Below are positions 7,211 through 13,841 of a DNA stretch of 14,752 nucleotides, piece after piece (the stretch's first letter is position 1; each line of letters begins with the position of its first letter). Both the position numbers and the translations under genes were made by a program. The DNA comes from Chlamydiales bacterium (lineage in GTDB: Bacteria; Chlamydiota; Chlamydiia; Chlamydiales; FEN-1388): the NCBI GenBank assembly GCA_021372185.1, contig JAJFUY010000235.1:1-14752 (forward strand). The letters are read 5' to 3'. The notes under the pieces are model-generated. The model was not told the DNA's origin. It saw only the letters and a list, made by a program, of their open reading frames with translations, and searched no databases.

Positions 7211-7897
7211 CTATTTTTTAGAAACAGCTTTTGCTATTTTTGAAGTTTTTTTAGTTACAGGTTTTGAGTGGGTAACTGATTTTGTAGTGGCTATTACTTT
7301 CTTTTTAGCAGCTGTTGGAATCCTTTTAGAAGCAGCTGCGGCTTTTACAGGAACTTTTGCTTTTGGCTTTGGCGCCTTTTTAGCATCTTGGCTAGAGTTG
7401 GCTAAGATGTTTATGCCTTTACGAAATAGTCCACCTTCAGCAAGGCGTGTGAGATGACGGTTAGCATGGCCCTCTTCGTTCAGCGTTGTCTGAAGAAGCG
7501 TAGCCACTTCTTTAAGGTTAAGTTCTTTGGCATACGTACGCACAGTGCCATAGCAAGCCATTTCGTAGTGCTCGATACGCTGAGCTTTTGAAATGAGCGC
7601 CGCATCACGCAAGGGTGATTTTGTTTTCATTTCTTTTAGCACATCTCTGCATTCGTCAACTAAGCCTTTAGTTGCCTTACAAAACTTTGCTTTTTTAGGC
7701 TCGCCAAGAAGCTTAAACACCTGTGTAAGGCGCTTAATTTGTTCTTTTGTTTCTGCTAGATGCGTCTGGAATGCTTCTTTAAGATCTGCTGAATCACTTG
7801 CTTTAACCATATCAGGTAATACCTGAACGATCTGCTCTTCAGAACTCAAAATATCATGCAGTTCATCAAGAAGTAATTTTCTAATACCTTGTTCCAT
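7211..7897 (-). CDS. DUF892 (YciE/YciF-like) ferritin-like protein with lysine/alanine-rich tail
   Basis: Residues 1-165 form a DUF892 four-helix ferritin-like domain, a family linked to stress responses. Signature elements are LLLDELHDILSSEEQIVQVL (first helix, Glu and His), HLAETKEQIKRLTQVFKLLG (second), AQRIEHYEMACYGTVRTYA (third) and LLQTTLNEEGHANRHLTRLA (fourth). Glu/His residues in these helices (for example E20, E49/E52, E109/E112, E141-H144) are candidate di-metal ligands. Residues about 170-228 are a low-complexity Lys/Ala/Pro/Thr tail (PKAKVPVKAAAASKR, AAKKKVIATTKS) like histone-H1-type or Hc1-type DNA-binding tails. I infer nucleic-acid binding from this. DUF892 proteins usually end near residue 165-170, so the tail is an addition. 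GAGG sits 8 bases before the ATG. Transcription is separate from the neighbours, with a hairpin at its 3' side. Confidence 0.85.
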   Translation of the reverse strand: MEQGIRKLLLDELHDILSSEEQIVQVLPDMVKASDSADLKEAFQTHLAETKEQIKRLTQVFKLLGEPKKAKFCKATKGLVDECRDVLKEMKTKSPLRDAALISKAQRIEHYEMACYGTVRTYAKELNLKEVATLLQTTLNEEGHANRHLTRLAEGGLFRKGINILANSSQDAKKAPKPKAKVPVKAAAASKRIPTAAKKKVIATTKSVTHSKPVTKKTSKIAKAVSKK

Positions 7898-7989
7898 AAT
7901 TTTTGCCTCATCGGTTATTTTGAGATTTTTTTTGTCGTGTCGTGACCAAAGCTTAGAATAATAGTCTATTAGTGAACAGCACTAAGTCA

Positions 7990-9297
7990 TTAATTCATCA
8001 CCTGTGCCAGCCTGCTGAAGGCGGCATTAAGCTCGGCATCTTCCAATTTACCATCTAAGAATAGGTTTGCGTTAATTTGCAAAAATGAGCCTAGGGCTAT
8101 GTTGTGACCGCTTTGCATATCGCCTGTTATAAGAGGACATAATACCCGTAGGCAAAAAGAGTTTACCGTTAACTTCTCTGGATTTTCAGCAAATTTATTT
8201 CCTGCTTCTTTATACGCTGTAGACATGTCCAATACATCACTATTTCTTTGCTGAAGGCTAGAGTCTTTATTTTTTTCTAAACCTGTAATAACCGTCTGTA
8301 AAATTACTTTAGCCTCACTATGTAAGACAGCAATGATACCATCTACAGAGTCTTTTTCTTTTGTTTCAGACTGTTTTTCTACCCGAGTTTTGATTTCAGA
8401 TCGAAGAAGACCAGCATTGTAGTTTGGCTTTTCTTCAGCGGCTTTAAAAGGGTCTTTAAAGGATGCTTTTGCTTTATTGATTTCGCCATCTAGTCCACTT
8501 TCGCTAAATGAAGCTTTCCAGCTTGTGTTAAACGTTGTTAAATGAGGCGAATCCATACGAAAAGGCAGCACACCTTCTGACTTACCTGTATCTTTACCTA
8601 TCTCCACCAATAAAGCACTTTTAGCATCGGAGATAATTGAGTGAAGGGTTTGAGTAGCAGACTGTAGCTCGCTTTGGTATGTTTTGTTTAGCTCAGCAAG
8701 TGTTGAGCCCATAACTTTTTTTTCTTCTGAATTTGCCGCTGCCTGCTTTGCATTTTCGGTAACTTTTTCATTTACAGCATCTAGTTTTCCCTGAAACATC
8801 TTACCTAAGGGGGAGGCCACTTTTTTCTCCAATTCCCCTTTTTCTCGAGCCAAATCAATACCTTTAAGAGCTATGTCTCTACCCTCAGCTGTCACCTTTT
8901 GAAAACGGTCTGTGGCCTTATCTAAGAACATTTTTGCTTTTGTATAAGATTCTTTTTGTGCAGGAGGTAAACTTTGGAAATTACCCTCAACAAATTTGTG
9001 ACTTTCAGGGCTAATTTTTTTAGCTTGAGACTGTATGGGCGCGCTCGTAATATCAATAACCCCTCCCACTACCACCCGTGGTAGATTCAGCGCTTTAGCC
9101 CCAATTGCTGTAGCTTGAGCCTGTTGCAAAGTTGGAGGTTTTGCCTTTTCAATTTTTGGAAGTGTTGCCCCTTCAGGAATCTTCACCCCAAACATCGCTT
9201 CGGTTGCAGCTTTCATTTCATCATGTTCTGTAACAGGCGGCCCCTGCATCCCTGAGGGATGCATGACAGGCCCTAAATCGTTGTTATTACCAATCAT
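7990..9297 (-). CDS. Hypothetical helical protein, candidate type III secretion cargo of the upstream chaperone
   Basis: I do not recognise this 435-residue protein. The first 60 residues are Pro/Met/Gly-rich and probably disordered (HPSGMQGPPVTEHD). The rest is highly polar and helical, with long Lys/Glu/Ala/Gln segments (about 85-230) that could form coiled coils and amphipathic helices. There is no Sec signal peptide or strong membrane helix; Cys is nearly absent (two, in FCLRVLCPLI). A disordered Ser/Pro/Asn-type N-terminus plus a large helical body resembles many type III substrates. Its start codon overlaps the stop of the SycD/LcrH-like gene (ATGA, 9294-9297), so the two are co-translated; GGAG also lies 8 bases before the ATG. 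Chaperone genes of this class are usually adjacent to the translocator or effector they serve. The cargo role is inferred from this coupling only. Confidence 0.65.
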   Translation of the reverse strand: MIGNNNDLGPVMHPSGMQGPPVTEHDEMKAATEAMFGVKIPEGATLPKIEKAKPPTLQQAQATAIGAKALNLPRVVVGGVIDITSAPIQSQAKKISPESHKFVEGNFQSLPPAQKESYTKAKMFLDKATDRFQKVTAEGRDIALKGIDLAREKGELEKKVASPLGKMFQGKLDAVNEKVTENAKQAAANSEEKKVMGSTLAELNKTYQSELQSATQTLHSIISDAKSALLVEIGKDTGKSEGVLPFRMDSPHLTTFNTSWKASFSESGLDGEINKAKASFKDPFKAAEEKPNYNAGLLRSEIKTRVEKQSETKEKDSVDGIIAVLHSEAKVILQTVITGLEKNKDSSLQQRNSDVLDMSTAYKEAGNKFAENPEKLTVNSFCLRVLCPLITGDMQSGHNIALGSFLQINANLFLDGKLEDAELNAAFSRLAQVMN

Positions 9298-9953
9298 AAT
9301 TTTGTCTCCATATAGCAGCGGCTAAGAGTACTTTTTGAGAGCGCATCATCAGGATTTGCCTCACAGGCCAATGTTAGCGCATCTAACGCTTTTTGAAAGT
9401 TCTGTAGCCGATATTCAGAATAGCCCAAACCTAGCCAAAAGAGGTATTTGGTGTGATTTAAGCTCGTTAAAAAAGCAAATGCATCTCGAGACTCTTCATA
9501 CTGGCCGTTATTAAAAAGCCTTTTGGCCGCTAAAAACAAAAGTTCCATAGCCTCATCGCTAATTTTTGCTAAATCCTGCAGCGTATTTCCAGCTTCTAGA
9601 TGCGTTGACAGAGTTGTTTTGTCTTGTTCTAGAATTGATGAAAGATTATTTATTTCTTGGATTATCTCATCTGTACAGGCACTTGGAGACTCTTCCTGAA
9701 TGCTTTTGAGAGATTGGCTAAGTGCTGTGGCTCCCGCTGTTTGCTGTTTGCGGTAATTTGCAAACTCTTCTTGTAACTCTTTTAAAAAACGCTCAAAAAG
9801 CACTTTTTTAGGCAAAATTTGATTGGGCATAAGGCTTGCCTCATCTGCCTTTTTTTGGGCAAGGGAAGTGACAGATTCTCTAAATTCCAGATCTAGTGCA
9901 TCAAGCTTGGCATTTTGCTGTTCCTCATCACTTGGCATTAATAACTCATGCAT
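9294..9953 (-). CDS. SycD/LcrH-like class II type III secretion chaperone (TPR protein)
   Basis: Residues about 131-219 resemble the TPR core of class II secretion chaperones (SycD/LcrH/IpgC, chlamydial Scc2/Scc3). The line begins ISDEAMELLFLAAKRLFNNG, then QYEESRDAFAFLTSLNHTKYLFWLG, then LGYSEYRLQNFQKALDALTL, then ACEANPDDALSKSTLSRCYM. This matches the family layout in which an LSDxxLExLYxxAY-type helix is followed by xGxYxxAxxxFxxL and FLGLG repeats. These chaperones keep hydrophobic translocators or effectors unfolded in the cytoplasm. The N-terminal 130 residues are an unusual extension of charged helix (typical family length is about 165-200). AGGGGGGAG lies 6 bases before the ATG, the strongest Shine-Dalgarno in the window. 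It is first in a two-gene operon with 7990-9297. A generic TPR protein is the main alternative. Confidence 0.65.
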   Translation of the reverse strand: MHELLMPSDEEQQNAKLDALDLEFRESVTSLAQKKADEASLMPNQILPKKVLFERFLKELQEEFANYRKQQTAGATALSQSLKSIQEESPSACTDEIIQEINNLSSILEQDKTTLSTHLEAGNTLQDLAKISDEAMELLFLAAKRLFNNGQYEESRDAFAFLTSLNHTKYLFWLGLGYSEYRLQNFQKALDALTLACEANPDDALSKSTLSRCYMETKL

Positions 9954-10081
9954 AAAGGCTCCCCCCTCTTCTACCTCCAGAGTACACTAATAAAGCTTAT
10001 AGTTAAATTATAATTTTAATGATTTGTTGTACTTTTATTATATCTCCGGCAATATAGAGGTAACTAACCACAAGAGACACT
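9954..10081. promoter_or_regulatory. Divergent intergenic region, likely promoters
   Basis: This 128-bp AT-rich spacer separates two divergent genes, the chaperone-cargo operon (-) and an unknown gene (+), so it must hold a promoter in each direction. On the + strand, ttgttgtacttttattatat about 55 bases before 10082 could provide a -10-like tattat. No box is good enough to fix, and no palindrome was seen. Confidence 0.4.
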
Positions 10082-10819
10082 ATGAACGCTCTCACACCCG
10101 GATCACGCGAGCACGAGATGGCCATAATCGCAGCCTATAAAGAGCATGACGCATTAGAAGAAATTGAAGCGTCGGCAGGTAGTGATACACGCCAATTGAT
10201 AGATGATCGCATTAAAGAATTATGTAAAAAATGGCCCAAGGACCCTGTCTCAAAGAGCAAATTTATTGATGCCTACTTTACAGTGACTCCACGTATTTTC
10301 ATAGATCTCGAGAGCAAAAACCTCTTTTTAGATGAAGTAGTGCAAAAAGCCCATTTTGGCCCGCTTTATGACAATAGGTATGGCCAATTAACAAATGAAG
10401 ATCTGGATATACGCGTAGAATGCACGCAAATCATTAAATCTGAATCAGTTAAGATTTTTGATGATTCCGATACCGCCTATATCAACTCCAAACAACCTAT
10501 CAGAGTTGGTTTAAAAGAGAATGAAATTGTCATAGGATGTGCAAATGTAACAATTGGTAATTTGGCCCCTAAATCGATGGAAGTCCAAATACAAAAAAAC
10601 CCTACCAATGGCCTCCGAGTAATAATTCCCCTCCTTTTTAAACTAAGAGGCAAAATCTCTTTTGATGGCAAAGTTACGCTCACAGAGAAAATTCTCTCCG
10701 ATGGCAAATCCGAACCCCTCAAGTGTGGTAAAACAGTAAACCTTGTAACTTTATTTAACCCTCAAAATGCCCGCTGGATCCACACTACAATAAACGCCAA
10801 CGCAGATTTTCTCCCCTAA
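10082..10819 (+). CDS. Hypothetical protein
   Basis: I do not recognise this 245-residue protein. It has no signal peptide and no membrane helix. The first 65 residues are helical and charged (EHEMAIIAAYKEHDALEEIE, then DDRIKELCKKWPKDP). From about residue 105 the pattern turns to alternating hydrophobic and polar residues, suggesting a beta-rich domain (VGLKENEIVIGCANVTIGN, VQIQKNPTNGLRVIIPLL, GKISFDGKVTLTEKI). The ATG at 10082 is preceded by a weak AGAG. The gene is divergent from the chaperone operon, and its stop overlaps the end of the opposing kinase gene by 4 bp (10816-10819), so no terminator fits between them. An effector or secretion-accessory role is conceivable from the surroundings, but nothing in the sequence shows it. 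Confidence 0.65.
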   Translation: MNALTPGSREHEMAIIAAYKEHDALEEIEASAGSDTRQLIDDRIKELCKKWPKDPVSKSKFIDAYFTVTPRIFIDLESKNLFLDEVVQKAHFGPLYDNRYGQLTNEDLDIRVECTQIIKSESVKIFDDSDTAYINSKQPIRVGLKENEIVIGCANVTIGNLAPKSMEVQIQKNPTNGLRVIIPLLFKLRGKISFDGKVTLTEKILSDGKSEPLKCGKTVNLVTLFNPQNARWIHTTINANADFLP

Positions 10820-11898
10820 CAGTTACTGAGAATGGTGTTAAGGCGTGCTGTGAGGTGCTTGGCAGTTCCGCGCTTGTTGGGGTTGGTGTGAAGCATTTTT
10901 AGGATGAGATGTTCAAATTGTTGGGCTGGGGTGCGTTTAAGAAGGCCTTGAGTTAAATAGTGACGGCGCTTCTTTGTACCTTGTTTTATGGCTCGTTTAA
11001 GGAGCCAGTAACGCTTTTTTAGTGAGCCTGGAACGTCGTAGCCATTGACATATGATTTTTCACACCAGCTGGGGCGCTTACCAAAATTGAGCCAGTACAG
11101 CACACACCCTACAGCATAGATATCTGTTTTATAGTAGTCTTTGCGCTTCATTTTATTGAGAAAAAGCCCTTCTGGTGCTGTGTACCTGGTATTGCCTGTT
11201 ACTTTGGTCTTCCAGGCATCTTTTACATAGAGTGCGTGGCCTAAATCTGCAACGGCCGCCACTACACGTCTATAACCAGGTTTGCCTTTTGGGATATCTA
11301 CCAAAAAGTTTCTGGCAGCTAGGTCTAGATGGACTAATTTTTCTTCATGAAGAGATTTAACACCTGTGAGCATATCGTGGGCAAGCTTTACTTTTTCATA
11401 CAAACTTAAGAGCACGCGTTTTTCTAAGACATCATGAAGTGATCCTGACCGATAGAGTTTTGCATACAGCGTACGGTGAGTTTTCCCTTGCTTTTTGTAT
11501 TTGCCCATCCCCACGACAGAAAAAATACCGGGTTTACCCTGCATCTTTTTGGTAAGGACATATTCACGATATTCTTTTGTTTTTTCTACACCGCGCGCAA
11601 CTATCTCTGGATGATCTTTATAGTGTATTGCCTTATAGACTTGTTTGTGAGCGCCACATCCTAAATAATGCCTTTTGCTATCAAGCACTATAAATGTATT
11701 GTTGTGGCATTTTTCTATAGCTAGATGTGATTTTGATTTTGGTAGATAGCCGTGGATGTTGTGCGTTTTTATATAAGTAGCTGTTCTACGTACATCACTT
11801 GGGCTTATTTTGAGATCTTTTGCAAGTTGTACCAACTCTTTATCACTTGCATGCAACGAACCTATAAAACCTAATACCAACAAAATCACACGCCACAT
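10816..11898 (-). CDS. Exported eukaryotic-type protein kinase
   Basis: This is a 360-residue protein kinase with an N-terminal signal peptide (MWRVILLVLGFIGSLHAS, cleavage near residue 17), so it probably acts outside the cytoplasm, perhaps in a host cell. Residues about 78-355 carry the kinase fold. It has a glycine-rich loop LGCGAHKQVYKA (79-90) and a catalytic loop VHLDLAARNFLV with Asp192 and Asn197. Further on come ADLG with Asp218 (DFG position), the TAPEGLF motif (A241-E243), and Asp259 of helix F (KTDIYAVGCVLYWL). The HLDLAARN string is closest to tyrosine-kinase loops. Two deviations appear: Arg of HRD is Leu, and the strand-3 VAxK site reads VARG, so the ATP-anchoring Lys is missing or displaced (K106?). 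GAGGGA precedes the ATG closely. Residues 18-75 are an extra domain of unknown function. Confidence 0.85.
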   Translation of the reverse strand: MWRVILLVLGFIGSLHASDKELVQLAKDLKISPSDVRRTATYIKTHNIHGYLPKSKSHLAIEKCHNNTFIVLDSKRHYLGCGAHKQVYKAIHYKDHPEIVARGVEKTKEYREYVLTKKMQGKPGIFSVVGMGKYKKQGKTHRTLYAKLYRSGSLHDVLEKRVLLSLYEKVKLAHDMLTGVKSLHEEKLVHLDLAARNFLVDIPKGKPGYRRVVAAVADLGHALYVKDAWKTKVTGNTRYTAPEGLFLNKMKRKDYYKTDIYAVGCVLYWLNFGKRPSWCEKSYVNGYDVPGSLKKRYWLLKRAIKQGTKKRRHYLTQGLLKRTPAQQFEHLILKMLHTNPNKRGTAKHLTARLNTILSNC

Positions 11899-12023
11899 AA
11901 TTCCCTCACATAAATCACGTAATACAAAATTTAATTTTATAGATCTAGAAAAAAGTTGTTAGATTTTTATTTCATTTTCAGAACATTTCAGCTACTTTGT
12001 GGTAAAAAAGTAATGAGGTCTTT
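11899..12023. promoter_or_regulatory. Divergent intergenic region between kinase and coiled-coil membrane protein
   Basis: This AT-rich 125-bp spacer must hold the promoters for two divergent genes. No convincing -35/-10 pair could be fixed by eye. GAGGGA (kinase, - strand) and GAGG (12024 gene, + strand) are the ribosome-binding sites at its two ends. Confidence 0.35.
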
Positions 12024-12536
12024 ATGACAAGTCACCTTTTGGCTTTGGCCAATAGTACTTATTATGAAATGCTTGTACCCCATCTGCCTGAGGTTGACGT
12101 TACAGCACTTGTGCCAGTAGCAGAAGCTGCCCATGTACTTGGCAGCAGGATGTTTACGGTGGTAAGCAATGGGGGCACAGTTGGTTTTGTGTCAGGTGCG
12201 CTCATTAGCTCTTGCGGCGTGCAAATGGCCCCCACAATTATGAAGAGAGTCATTTCTGGCGTACTCGAGCAGGCTATTATTGGCTCTTTTAAGCTGACAA
12301 TGAGTACTGGTGTGGCAATAGTATGCCTACCCTACACCATAGTAAAATGGGCCTGCTCAGGACCAACTGCCGATCAATTGAGGATCGAAGAGCTGGACGA
12401 AGAAATCGTCAAATTAAAAAATGAAAAAGATAATCTCATAACACAAAACACGCTCTTACAACAGAAAATTGCAAAACTGAAAACACAACGTTTACCAAAA
12501 CCTGTAGTAGAAAAGGAAGAAAGCAACCAAGACTAA
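12024..12536 (+). CDS. Membrane protein with C-terminal coiled coil, function unknown
   Basis: This 170-residue protein combines two hydrophobic stretches, about residues 43-70 (MFTVVSNGGTVGFVSGALIS...) and 83-111 (QAIIGSFKLTMSTGVAIVCL...), with a charged coiled coil at about 117-154 whose Leu/Ile residues recur in heptads (LRIEELDEEIVKLKNEKDNL, then ITQNTLLQQKIAKLKTQ). The tail is charged. GAGG lies 5 bases before the ATG at 12024. There is no cleavable signal. A two-helix hairpin followed by a cytosol-facing coiled coil matches the shape of chlamydial inclusion-membrane (Inc) proteins, which often contact host factors through such coils. That is a resemblance of architecture, not a detected homology. 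It is divergent from the exported kinase and followed by the 32-residue basic protein gene. Confidence 0.65.
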   Translation: MTSHLLALANSTYYEMLVPHLPEVDVTALVPVAEAAHVLGSRMFTVVSNGGTVGFVSGALISSCGVQMAPTIMKRVISGVLEQAIIGSFKLTMSTGVAIVCLPYTIVKWACSGPTADQLRIEELDEEIVKLKNEKDNLITQNTLLQQKIAKLKTQRLPKPVVEKEESNQD

Positions 12537-12597
12537 TGTTGCACGAAACGTTTAAACCCGTAAAATAGAGAAAAACTCTAAAGTTTAAGGAGATACT

Positions 12598-12696
12598 ATG
12601 GCCAAAGGATTAGGCGCAAAAAAAGAAACAAAGAAAAAACCTGCAGCGTCTCTCAAAGAAAAACGCGCACAGAAAAAAGAAAAGAAAACTAAATAG
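12598..12696 (+). CDS. Very small lysine-rich basic protein (32 aa)
   Basis: An ATG at 12598 opens a 32-codon frame to a TAG at 12696, preceded by a near-ideal Shine-Dalgarno (AAGGAG, 5-base spacing). The product begins MAKGLGAKKETKKKPAAS, then LKEKRAQKKEKKTK: 15 of 32 residues are Lys or Arg, with no hydrophobic core. Short proteins of the form M-x-K-G-...-KK-x-x-KKxP...-KEKRAxKKxKK occur in varied bacteria as uncharacterised families. I recall the pattern but cannot name a family. Such composition suggests a nucleic-acid- or ribosome-associated protein. A 200-bp foldback starts 40 bases after the stop and probably ends the transcript. The gene is close to, but need not be transcribed with, the upstream coiled-coil gene. 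Its function is unknown. Confidence 0.65.
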   Translation: MAKGLGAKKETKKKPAASLKEKRAQKKEKKTK

Positions 12697-12735
12697 TCTT
12701 TCGTTTTTAATGCTATTTCGTAATGCTTTGTTTTA

Positions 12736-12935
12736 GAGCCCGCCAGGGTGACTGTGCGAAGCCCACCGTGACCGCAAGGGAACGGTGGGAATAGGTATAA
12801 ATCCCCCTGGAGCCCGGTTGAGGGCGATTCAATCATAATATTCAATCGCCCTCAACCGGGCTCTTTTCAGTTTTTGCCTGTTCCCACCGGTCCCTTCGGT
12901 CACGCTGGGCTTCGTTCAATCGCCCTGAAGGGCTC
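12736..12935. repeat. 200-bp nested foldback (imperfect inverted repeat with perfect inner hairpin)
   Basis: The outer arms, 12736-12795 and 12877-12935, are imperfect inverted copies of each other over about 60 bp: both start, on their own strand, with gagccc and share cgaagccca, gtgaccg, aaggga and cggtggga. An inner perfect 20-bp stem (12810-12829 with 12844-12863) has a 14-base loop. The sub-motif gagccc...agggcgatt occurs three times (both strands of the inner stem and the right outer arm), and cccaccgt...acggtggg forms a smaller hairpin in the left arm. It has no transposase. It may be a MITE-like or foldback element that also supplies terminators, or a structured RNA. Confidence 0.75.
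12810..12875 (+). terminator. Strong intrinsic terminator hairpin inside the foldback
   Basis: A perfect 20-bp GC-rich stem (gagcccggttgagggcgatt and its complement) with a 14-base loop is followed by ttttcagttttt on the + strand (12864-12875). This fits Rho-independent termination of transcripts from the 12024-12696 genes. It insulates the mla genes, which probably have their own promoter. On the opposite strand there is little T tract. Confidence 0.75.
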
Positions 12936-12989
12936 TAAGACTAAAACTCATTTTTCACAACCTGAAAAGGTCGGCCTATCTGATTAGGA

Positions 12990-13018
12990 TTCCATTAAAT
13001 TAAATTGTTCACTATAAT
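12990..13018 (+). promoter_or_regulatory. Candidate promoter for the mla operon
   Basis: A perfect -10 hexamer TATAAT lies at 13013-13018, about 38 bp before the mlaE ATG. At a 17-base spacer the -35 region would be ttccat (12990-12995), a poor match. The position downstream of the terminator and upstream of mlaE supports the call; strength is unknown. Confidence 0.4.
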
Positions 13019-13055
13019 TATGCGTAGAGTCTTGTCTTTGTAAAATAAAGTTTTT

Positions 13056-13841
13056 ATGGTTGATCGCTTTCTTAAAATTCTTGAATCTCTTGGCGAATAT
13101 GTCTTGATGGTCTGCCACATGCTCATTGGTGCTATACGTCAGCCACCAAAATGGCCTCTTGTACGCAATCAGCTTTTTGATATTGGCGTAATGTCGCTTC
13201 CGGTTATTGCTATAACGGGTTTATCTACTGGTATGGTACTAGCCGCTCAGGCCTACTTTCAGCTATCTGACAAGGGCTTAACGGGCACAACGGGCATCAT
13301 GGTGGCAAAGTCTATGCTTGTAGAGCTTGGACCCATTCTTACAGCGTTTATGATTACAGGGCGTGTGGGTGCCGCCATTACAGCAGAACTGGGCTCTATG
13401 CGCGTAACGGAACAAATAGATGCCCTAAAATCTATGGCAGTTGACCCTTTACGCTACCTTGTAGCTCCCCGCTTTATTGCCATGACCTTTATGGTGCCAA
13501 TACTTACAGTCTTTAGCTGTGCTATGGGTATTCTTGGAGGCTATCTTGTAGCGGTTCAGCTGTATGGCATGTCGCCGGGAGCATTCTTTGACCCCATGCC
13601 AATTTATATCACATCGTTTGACTTGATCTCCGGATTTTTGAAGTCTTTTGTTTTTGGGCTTTTAATCGTTACCATATCCTGCTATAGAGGGATGAATACG
13701 CGAGGAGGTGCTGCCGGCGTTGGTAAAAGCACCACAAACTCGGTAGTAATTTGTTATTCAGCCATACTACTGGCCAACTTTATGCTCACAATTGGACTAA
13801 ACGCCTCTTACTGGATCTTTTTTGCCGATGGTATGCCATGA
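13056..13841 (+). CDS. mlaE: MlaE-family ABC transporter permease
   Basis: This is the inner-membrane permease of an Mla/MCE lipid transporter, which moves phospholipids between the inner and outer membranes. The 261-residue protein carries the MlaE hallmark GRVGAAITAELGSMRVTEQI (residues 102-121) followed by DALKSM. Other family features are GVMSLPVIAITGLSTGMVLA near 44-63 and the Pro-rich joint MVPILTVFSCAMGILGGYL. Five or so membrane helices are visible after an amphipathic N-terminus. No good Shine-Dalgarno precedes the ATG at 13056 (AATAAAGTTTTT), though it starts just after a TATAAT. The stop overlaps the next gene's start (ATGA, 13838-13841). It partners with the downstream ATPase and the MlaD-like MCE protein. 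Chlamydiota and proteobacteria both have this operon. Confidence 0.93.
   Translation: MVDRFLKILESLGEYVLMVCHMLIGAIRQPPKWPLVRNQLFDIGVMSLPVIAITGLSTGMVLAAQAYFQLSDKGLTGTTGIMVAKSMLVELGPILTAFMITGRVGAAITAELGSMRVTEQIDALKSMAVDPLRYLVAPRFIAMTFMVPILTVFSCAMGILGGYLVAVQLYGMSPGAFFDPMPIYITSFDLISGFLKSFVFGLLIVTISCYRGMNTRGGAAGVGKSTTNSVVICYSAILLANFMLTIGLNASYWIFFADGMP

Noticed and set aside
12585..12845. 86-codon - strand frame
   Set aside because: It spans the 32-aa gene and the foldback on the opposite strand; composition is low-complexity Phe-rich, as expected of an antisense reading of Lys codons.
12736..12935. tRNA or rRNA fragment
   Set aside because: The nested stems do not form a cloverleaf and there is no TPsiC or anticodon arm pattern; it is better described as a foldback repeat with a terminator.
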